Assembly (NCBI GenBank): GCA_900554705.1
Contig: USIH01000072.1
Location: 1 to 9,738 of the forward strand
Length of the DNA: 9,738 bases
Direction: 5' to 3'
Source: an uncultured Eubacteriales bacterium
GTDB taxonomy: Bacteria; Bacillota; Clostridia; Oscillospirales; Oscillospiraceae
Below the pieces are notes generated by a model, which was not told the origin of the DNA, did not search any database, and worked only from the letters and a program-made list of their open reading frames with translations. Each line of letters begins with the position of its first letter. The stretch's first letter is position 1. A program made the position numbers and the translations under genes. This document shows positions 5,838 to 9,738 of the stretch, piece after piece.

Positions 5838-7434
5838 CGACGGCCCGGGCGCTTATACCGAGCAGCTGCTCGACGGTCTGAAGCAGCGCGGCGCGCGCGC
5901 GACCTTCTTCATCGTCGGCCAGTGCGTCGGCGGCCGCGAAAAGACGGTGCGCCGCGCCTTCGATGAAGGACACCAGATCGCGCAGCATACATACGATCAC
6001 CCGCAGCTTTCCAAGTGCGACAACGACAAGATCGCGTGGGAGCTGAACAAGACGACGCAGAAGCTCTACGATGCCGTCGGCATGGAGTTCCGCATGATGC
6101 TCCGCCCGCCTTACGGCGATTATAACGACCGCGTGATGCAGCAGATCAGGATGCCCGCGATCATGTGGTCGATCGACCCGATCGATTGGCGCGACCGCAA
6201 CAGCGATACCGTGCGCGACCGCATCGTAAACGCCGCCTTCGACGGCGCGATCGTCCTTTCGCACGACATCCACAAAACGACCGTGCCCGGCGTGCTCGCG
6301 GCCATCGACATCCTGCAAAAGCAGGGCTATGAGTTTGTCACCGTCAACGAGCTGCACCGCCGCCGCGGCGCAACGCTGCGCGACGGCGAGCGCTACTATT
6401 CCTGCAAGCCGACCGGAACGGAAAACGGCAGAACGCAGGAGCCGAAGATCACGTCCACGGCCGTCTACGGCGGTTTTGACGTGACGCTCAGCGCGCAGAG
6501 CGGTGCGAAGATCTACTATTCGCTCGACGGCAGCGCGCCGCGCACGCTCTACACCGGAAAGATCACCCTGACGGCGGGACAGACGCTCACGGCCTTTGCC
6601 GCTTACGACATCAACGGCGACCGCAGCGCGACCGTCACGAAGACCACAGACCATCCGGCGCTGGAGGCCGTGCGGCTCAGCGTGAAGGACGGCTGCTTTG
6701 TGCTGGAAAATCCGAACGCCAAGACCGACCTGCGCTACACGACCGACGGCACCAAGCCCACGGCAAGCAGCCCGAAGTACACTTCGCCCATCGCCTGCTA
6801 CGACGGGACGCTTTCCTACTGCGTCATGGGCGACGGCGTCGTCAGCGATGTCTACAGCTACACCTGCACGAAGCGCGGCAACCTGTTTTTGGACGTTGCG
6901 CCGAACCTCTGGTACTTTGCGTCCATCGACTGGGCGTGCACAAAGGGCATTTTGAAGGGCACCGAGCCTTACCGCTACGAGCCGGACGGCTCTCTGACGC
7001 GCGCGATGTTCGTCACCATGCTCCACCGCCTCATGGAGGGCAAGCAGCTTGCGCAAAAGACGCAGAACGTGAAGCTCTCCGACGTCAATTCGGCGGAGTG
7101 GTACGCCAAGGCCGTCACGTGGGCGGTGGAAAACGGCGTGGTCAACGGCTATGAGGACGGTACCTTCCGCCCGAGCAACCGCATCACCCGCGAGGAGATG
7201 TGCGTCATTCTTGACCGCCTCCTGCAAACGCTGAATAAGCAGGGGACGGCGGCGACGCTGACCTTTGCCGACCGCACCTCCATCGCCGATTGGGCGCGAG
7301 ATGCCGTCGCGCGGCTGACCGCCACCGGCATCATCCGCGGGCAGGGCGAGAACCGCTTCGCTCCGAAGAGCACCGCGACCCGCGCGGAGGCGGCGACCGT
7401 CATGCTGCGTCTGCTCGAGCACATAGAGAAGTGA
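5728..7434 (+). CDS. Secreted polysaccharide deacetylase with chitobiase-C-like and three SLH domains
   Basis: 568-residue exported enzyme of carbohydrate esterase family 4 (NodB homology), which removes N-acetyl groups from wall or other polysaccharides. Signal peptide 1-25, ending QTSA-AS. Catalytic domain about 30-215: TFDDGPG with catalytic Asp37 and metal ligand Asp38; HTYDHPQL with metal ligands His87 and His91; RPPYG with Arg126; SIDPIDWRD (148-156); and IVLSHD with His179. All key residues are intact. Residues about 240-307 and 313-382 are two related beta modules (KIYYSLDGSAP; DLRYTTDGTKPTASSPKY) of the chitobiase C-terminal type (CHB_HEX_C). Three SLH repeats follow, at about 387-440, 449-503 and 511-565, which bind wall polymers and hold the enzyme at the surface. 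Start 5728 has GGAGG 8 nt upstream; in-frame ATG 5713 has none. It overlaps the previous gene by 110 nt. Substrate (peptidoglycan, surface glycan or chitin-like) cannot be decided. Confidence 0.95.
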   Translation: MKRLIAIALTLCCLMTLLPVMQTSAASEKKLIALTFDDGPGAYTEQLLDGLKQRGARATFFIVGQCVGGREKTVRRAFDEGHQIAQHTYDHPQLSKCDNDKIAWELNKTTQKLYDAVGMEFRMMLRPPYGDYNDRVMQQIRMPAIMWSIDPIDWRDRNSDTVRDRIVNAAFDGAIVLSHDIHKTTVPGVLAAIDILQKQGYEFVTVNELHRRRGATLRDGERYYSCKPTGTENGRTQEPKITSTAVYGGFDVTLSAQSGAKIYYSLDGSAPRTLYTGKITLTAGQTLTAFAAYDINGDRSATVTKTTDHPALEAVRLSVKDGCFVLENPNAKTDLRYTTDGTKPTASSPKYTSPIACYDGTLSYCVMGDGVVSDVYSYTCTKRGNLFLDVAPNLWYFASIDWACTKGILKGTEPYRYEPDGSLTRAMFVTMLHRLMEGKQLAQKTQNVKLSDVNSAEWYAKAVTWAVENGVVNGYEDGTFRPSNRITREEMCVILDRLLQTLNKQGTAATLTFADRTSIADWARDAVARLTATGIIRGQGENRFAPKSTATRAEAATVMLRLLEHIEK

Positions 7435-7454
7435 CAAAGTGACAAAGTGACAAA
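7431..7454 (+). repeat. Three tandem copies of GTGACAAA at the deacetylase stop
   Basis: The 8-bp unit GTGACAAA occurs three times head to tail (7431, 7439, 7447). Each copy contains TGA, and because 8 is not a multiple of 3 the three TGA codons (7432, 7440, 7448) fall in all three plus-strand frames. The first is the stop codon of the deacetylase. Slippage expansion is the simplest origin. Confidence 0.9.
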
Positions 7455-7457
7455 ACG

Positions 7458-7485
7458 GGCTGCCCCGTCGGGGCAGCCTGTTTTT
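7458..7485 (+). terminator. Strong intrinsic terminator after the deacetylase gene
   Basis: Perfect 9-bp G/C-rich stem GGCTGCCCC (7458-7466) / GGGGCAGCC (7470-7478), 3-nt loop, then TGTTTTT. It closes the mazF-hypothetical-deacetylase block. Confidence 0.93.
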
Positions 7486-7520
7486 CAACAGACGGCGCGG
7501 GACGTTACCGGAAAAATGCG

Positions 7521-7549
7521 TTGCAAGTGTGCGCGGAATGTGCTATGCT
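7521..7549 (+). promoter_or_regulatory. Promoter upstream of the NUDIX remnant and acetyltransferase gene
   Basis: -35 TTGCAA (7521-7526), 17-bp spacer, -10 TATGCT (7544-7549). A start near 7556 would leave about 165 nt before the acetyltransferase ATG; most of that leader is the NUDIX remnant, so the promoter was probably that gene's own and is now used by the gene behind it. Confidence 0.65.
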
Positions 7550-7584
7550 TTTTTCATAGGCTTTCAGAAACGGGGACAAGCGGG

Positions 7585-7701
7585 ATGAATGACACATGGC
7601 CTGCAATGCGCATCCAGAGCATCGCGCAGGCGGGGCTGCAATACGGCAGAGACGAATAGTACAGGGAGCGCTACGCGCGGCTGCGAAGGATCGCAGTTTG
7701 A
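7585..7701 (+). pseudogene. Remnant of a NUDIX hydrolase N-terminal domain, broken by TAG
   Basis: ATG 7585 follows a CGGGGA-type site and encodes MNDTWPAMRIQSIAQAGLQY and then GRDE before TAG (7657-7659). The same frame continues YRERYARLRRIAV to TGA at 7699. The pattern W-x-x-x-R-I-Q-S-I-A-Q-A-G-L-x-Y-x-x-D, followed by ERY and L-R-x-I-A, is what I know from the N-terminal helical domain that precedes the catalytic fold in one group of NUDIX hydrolases (Pfam Nudix_hydro_N). The TAG falls where that family usually has Tyr or Phe (before D-x-E-R-Y), so one base change from TAC or TAT would explain it. The whole catalytic NUDIX domain is missing: the acetyltransferase gene begins 20 nt later. 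Probably a nonsense mutation plus internal deletion. Alternative: a 24-codon leader peptide for the downstream gene. Confidence 0.7.
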
Positions 7702-7721
7702 TTAAGGAAGGGGTTGTTACC

Positions 7722-8504
7722 ATGCAGGTGATCACGAAAGAGGATGTGCTCGATGCGCTGAAGCGTCTGGGCGTAGAGCGGGGCGACGTGCTCATGGTGC
7801 ACACGTCTCTGCGCAGCGTCGGCTACGTCTGCGGCGGTGCGCAGGCGCTCATCGAGGCGCTTTTGGAGGCGGTCGGCAGTGAGGGGACGATCATGATGCC
7901 CACGCAGTCGTGGAAAAATCTCGATCCGAGCGAAGGCGTCCACTGGGAGGTGGAGCCGAGCCAGTGGCAGACGATCCGCGACCATTGGCCTGCCTATGAC
8001 AAGCGGATCACGCCAACCAATACGATGGGCGCGGTGGCGGAGATGTTCCGGCAGTGGCCGCAGAGCGTGCGCAGCGACCATCCGGCGCGTTCGGTCTGCG
8101 CCTGCGGCAGGCAGGCGGCCTTCCTGACGGCGGAGCACTCCCTCTCCGATATTTTCGGCGAGCGGTCGCCCATTGGAAAGCTCTACGCGCTGGACGGCAA
8201 GGTGCTGCTCATCGGCGTGGGCTATGAGAAAAACACCTCCCTGCATCTGGCCGATGCGCGGGCATCCTACCCCGGCAAGCACACCTACACGGCGCACAGT
8301 GCCGTCATGGAAAACGGCAAGCGGGTCTGGAAGGCCTACGAGACGCTCTATGTCGACGGCGAGGATTTTGCCGCGATCGGCGCGGCCTTCGAGCAGGAGC
8401 ACGCGGTGCAAAAAGGCGTCTTGGGCGGCGCGACCCTCCGCCTGATGCGCCAGCGCGAGCTGGTGGACTTCAGCGTAAAATGGATCGAAGAAAATAGAAT
8501 ATGA
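7722..8504 (+). CDS. AAC(3) family N-acetyltransferase (antibiotic_NAT fold)
   Basis: Acetyl-CoA-dependent acetyltransferase, 260 residues, of the aminoglycoside 3-N-acetyltransferase/YokD family. Family motifs: VLMVHTSLRSVGYVCGGAQA near residues 23-42, GTIMMPTQSW, the SDHPARSVCACG block with the conserved His, and LLIGVGYEKNTSLHLADARA, where the family usually shows HLAE (here Asp replaces Glu). Start ATG 7722 has AAGGAAGGGG about 9 nt upstream; the frame is open further 5' but without a site and across the NUDIX remnant. Many chromosomal members of this family do not confer aminoglycoside resistance and have unknown acceptors, so the name should not be read as a resistance call. It ends just before a long hairpin that it shares with the convergent regulator gene. 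Confidence 0.92.
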   Translation: MQVITKEDVLDALKRLGVERGDVLMVHTSLRSVGYVCGGAQALIEALLEAVGSEGTIMMPTQSWKNLDPSEGVHWEVEPSQWQTIRDHWPAYDKRITPTNTMGAVAEMFRQWPQSVRSDHPARSVCACGRQAAFLTAEHSLSDIFGERSPIGKLYALDGKVLLIGVGYEKNTSLHLADARASYPGKHTYTAHSAVMENGKRVWKAYETLYVDGEDFAAIGAAFEQEHAVQKGVLGGATLRLMRQRELVDFSVKWIEENRI

Positions 8505-8509
8505 AGATA

Positions 8510-8547
8510 AGGAAAGCCGTTGGGAGTTGGCTCCCAACGGCTTTCCT
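8510..8547. terminator. Long hairpin between convergent genes, likely bidirectional terminator
   Basis: Perfect 17-bp inverted repeat, AGGAAAGCCGTTGGGAG (8510-8526) and CTCCCAACGGCTTTCCT (8531-8547), with a 4-nt loop TTGG. It lies 6 nt after the acetyltransferase stop and its right arm overlaps the stop codon of the convergent XRE gene by two bases. There is no good U-tract on either strand after the stem (plus: TATGATTC; minus: TATC), so termination is inferred from position and stem strength. Confidence 0.7.
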
Positions 8548-8872
8548 ATGATTCTTCCTGCATAGAAAGCGCGCTCTCGATCATCCGCACGATCAGCGCC
8601 GCTTGGCTCGGCGTCGCCCGCTCCTGAAGCTGCGCGAGCCGGTCAAACGCCTTGCTTTCCTCCTGAAGCGAGTCCGCCAGAAGATAACTCGGCGAGACCT
8701 TCAGTTGCTTGCAAAGCCCCACAAACATCGGCAGGCTCGGCGTCTTGCTGCCCGATTCGATCTGCCTGAGGTAGATCGCGTTGATATTGCAAAGCTCTGC
8801 CAGCCTTTCTCCGGTCAGTCCGCGCTCCTTGCGCGCCGCCTTGATCCGGCTTCCAAGCCCTTTTTTGTCCAT
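8546..8872 (-). CDS. XRE-family (Cro/C1-type) transcriptional regulator
   Basis: Small DNA-binding regulator, 108 residues. A Cro/C1-type helix-turn-helix fills residues 8-66: RIKAARKERGLTGERLAEL, then the recognition part NAIYLRQIESGSKTPSLPMF and LKVSPSYLLADSL. The rest (about 70-105) is a short, probably dimer-forming helical tail. Start ATG 8872 is preceded by GGGAGG 5 nt upstream; a TTG in frame at 8884 is less likely. It is divergent from the membrane-protein gene at 9050, and the shared upstream region holds three similar sequence motifs, one beside its own ribosome binding site. Autoregulation plus control of the divergent gene is the natural inference. Its 3' end meets the acetyltransferase gene tail to tail. 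Confidence 0.93.
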   Translation of the reverse strand: MDKKGLGSRIKAARKERGLTGERLAELCNINAIYLRQIESGSKTPSLPMFVGLCKQLKVSPSYLLADSLQEESKAFDRLAQLQERATPSQAALIVRMIESALSMQEES

Positions 8873-8882
8873 ACTGCCTCCC

Positions 8883-8983
8883 AATATAAGCTAATAATCT
8901 ATTTTTTGCGCGCTTTTAGCATATATTCCGCTTGACAATTCGGAAAGAGTCCTGTAGAATATAAAATATAAGCCATTAGACTA
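8883..8983. promoter_or_regulatory. Three operator-like motif copies around the divergent promoter region
   Basis: Site 1, AATATAAGCTAATAATCTA (8883-8901), and site 3, AATATAAGCCATTAGACTA (8965-8983), are direct repeats with 15 of 19 matches. Site 2, TTAGCATATATT (8916-8927), is the same core on the other strand, 11 of 12 matching site 1 as an inverted repeat. Site 1 abuts the ribosome binding site of the XRE gene, site 2 lies 4 bp upstream of the -35 box of the rightward promoter, and site 3 covers its start region. The adjacent XRE regulator is the obvious candidate ligand; binding itself is inferred. Confidence 0.55.
8932..8960 (+). promoter_or_regulatory. Near-consensus promoter of the membrane-protein gene
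   Basis: -35 TTGACA (8932-8937), exactly 17-bp spacer, -10 TAGAAT (8955-8960): the best sigma-A match in the window. Predicted start about 8967, inside operator-like site 3, leaving an 83-nt leader in which I see no riboswitch or other structure. Such a strong promoter next to candidate operators fits a repressible gene. Confidence 0.85.
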
Positions 8984-9049
8984 CAAACGGGGAGGGTAGG
9001 AGGAAGAGAAACGCAACGCGAAGATAACATAGAAAGGGAGTTGTATGAA

Positions 9050-9586
9050 ATGCAAGACAGAAAATTTACGGCCAGCAGAGCGGCCATCCAAAAGACGGCG
9101 AAGCGGAAAACCAGCGAGGGCGTGCAGATCGGCGGCTATGCGCTGATGCTCTTGCTGCTGCTTGTGCTGATAGCAAGCGACGAAGTGGTGTATGACATTG
9201 CCGCCAAGAATCGGGTCGGCGCTGAAACGGTAAGAACGTGGCTGCTGATCTTCATGCTTTTGTGCGGCGCATTTTTGACGATCTCGATCGTGCTGTTTTT
9301 CGTATACCGCGCAAAGCTGGAGCGTTTGGAGCAGAGCTACGTTGCGTTGACGGGGGACATCATTTCCGGCGTCGCTTATGACAAGGGCGATGAAGGGATG
9401 TTCCGTTTTCAGGGAAATCTGAGCGAGGTCACGAACGTCACCGCCGTTTACGGTGAGGAGAATAACCTTGTCATCTCCACACGCAACACGTCATACGTCT
9501 GCTACCGGATCGAAGCGCCGGACGAGGCCGCAAAGTATCTCAACGAAGCGCGCGCACAGCTCGAAAAGCGAACGGCAAAGCCGTAG
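9050..9586 (+). CDS. Two-pass membrane protein of unknown function
   Basis: 178 residues; I do not recognise a named family. The N-terminus (1-25) is basic and polar (RKFTASRAAIQKTAKRK). Two membrane segments are clear: about 26-43 (GGYALMLLLLLVLIA) and about 63-87 (TWLLIFMLLCGAFLTISIVL and on), joined by a short loop with acidic residues. With the basic N-terminus and YRAKLERLEQ inside, both ends should be cytoplasmic. Residues 98-175 form a soluble domain with alternating strands (FRFQGNLSEVTNVTAVYGEE, NLVISTRNTSYVCYRI) and a final helix PDEAAKYLNEARAQL, a shape like small bacterial PH-like domains; that is only an impression. Start ATG 9050 sits 9 nt after AAAGGGAG; TTG 9041 in frame is less likely. 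Expressed from the strong promoter at 8932 and probably controlled by the divergent XRE protein. Confidence 0.88.
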   Translation: MQDRKFTASRAAIQKTAKRKTSEGVQIGGYALMLLLLLVLIASDEVVYDIAAKNRVGAETVRTWLLIFMLLCGAFLTISIVLFFVYRAKLERLEQSYVALTGDIISGVAYDKGDEGMFRFQGNLSEVTNVTAVYGEENNLVISTRNTSYVCYRIEAPDEAAKYLNEARAQLEKRTAKP

Positions 9587-9658
9587 CACGTCGGGCGGCC
9601 TGCGTGACGGATGCTGCGCTTTGAGGGGCGTTTCTGTTTCAAACAGCCGCTAATAACG

Positions 9659-9684
9659 AGACCCACGGGAAAACCCGTGGGTCT
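9659..9684. terminator. Perfect hairpin downstream of the membrane-protein gene
   Basis: Inverted repeat AGACCCACGGG (9659-9669) / CCCGTGGGTCT (9674-9684), 11 bp, loop AAAA. It is followed only by TTC, without a U-tract, and lies 73 nt after the stop codon. Factor-assisted termination, mRNA 3'-end protection, or part of the intergenic repeat that follows are all possible. Confidence 0.6.
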
Positions 9685-9685
9685 T

Positions 9686-9736
9686 CAGCGTGTCGAAAAA
9701 CCTTTTTCGGCACGCTGGGAGGCTGCCAAAAAGGTT
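9686..9736. repeat. Overlapping, mutually exclusive inverted repeats at the right edge
   Basis: First repeat: CAGCGTGTCGAAAAA (9686-9700) with TTTTTCGGCACGCTG (9703-9717), 15 positions, all paired with one G-T, loop of 2 (inner pairs must open). Second repeat: AACCTTTTTCGGC (9699-9711) with GCCAAAAAGGTT (9725-9736), 12 pairs and one bulged C. Both use 9703-9711, so only one can form at a time. The window ends two bases later. Looks like a palindromic intergenic element or the start of a structured RNA. Confidence 0.6.
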
Positions 9737-9738
9737 CG

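Noticed and set aside
5680..7488. 602-codon open frame on the minus strand opposite the deacetylase gene
   Set aside because: Same antisense effect; its Arg/Val/Asp-rich low-order sequence shows no domain, whereas the plus strand has intact CE4 and SLH motifs.
7722..8504. Calling the acetyltransferase an aminoglycoside resistance gene
   Set aside because: The family is broad, and many chromosomal members do not acetylate aminoglycosides; nothing in the sequence shows acceptor specificity, and no mobile element is next to it.
7671..8537. 288-codon minus-strand frame opposite the acetyltransferase
   Set aside because: Antisense shadow; starts inside the shared terminator hairpin and has no family features.
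1..9738. CRISPR array, insertion sequence, prophage or integron signatures
   Set aside because: No regularly spaced repeats, transposase or integrase motifs, or att-like duplications were seen on either strand.

Overview
The window looks like a chromosomal segment of a high-GC, gut-type member of the Clostridia (Oscillospiraceae/Ruminococcaceae-like). The evidence is a T-box riboswitch in front of pheST, strong AGGAGG-type ribosome binding sites, a Gram-positive lipoprotein, an NdoA/MazF-type protein directly after alr, a secreted enzyme carrying SLH (S-layer homology) modules, and high G/C in third codon positions. Genus and species cannot be fixed from the sequence alone.

Layout. Positions 1-2052 (minus strand) hold a phenylalanyl-tRNA synthetase operon: a promoter, a phenylalanine-type T-box leader with an intrinsic terminator, pheS, then the first 228 codons of pheT running off the left edge. 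A second promoter, back to back with the first, fires rightward into a tightly packed set: NAD(P)H-hydrate dehydratase (metabolite repair), a small lipoprotein that I read as GerS-like, alanine racemase, and a MazF/NdoA-type mRNA interferase. A 12-bp hairpin follows. A hypothetical protein comes next and overlaps by 110 nt, in another frame, the start of a secreted polysaccharide deacetylase with two chitobiase-C-like modules and three SLH repeats. A strong terminator closes this block near 7485.

From 7500 a new promoter first runs through what appears to be the remnant of a NUDIX hydrolase gene (only its N-terminal domain, broken by TAG), then an AAC(3)-family acetyltransferase. That gene and a convergent small XRE regulator share a long hairpin at 8510-8547. 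The regulator is divergent from a two-pass membrane protein of unknown function. The region between them has a near-consensus promoter and three copies of an AATATAAGC-type motif that look like operator sites. The right edge holds a perfect hairpin and a pair of mutually exclusive inverted repeats that may belong to a dispersed intergenic element.

How the genes fit together: the centre of the window is oriented to the cell envelope and perhaps to spores. D-alanine supply (alr), a GerS-like lipoprotein and a polysaccharide deacetylase lie close together. In Clostridioides difficile, gerS is cotranscribed with alr2 and GerS works with CwlD in the cortex-modification pathway that also needs PdaA-type deacetylases, so the neighbourhood is suggestive, but the deacetylase here has surface-anchoring SLH modules and may act on vegetative wall instead. 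No phage, insertion sequence, CRISPR or tRNA gene was found. I saw no clear new multi-gene system; the most unusual signals are the NUDIX remnant, the GerS-like lipoprotein, the three-site operator region and the competing hairpins at the right end.
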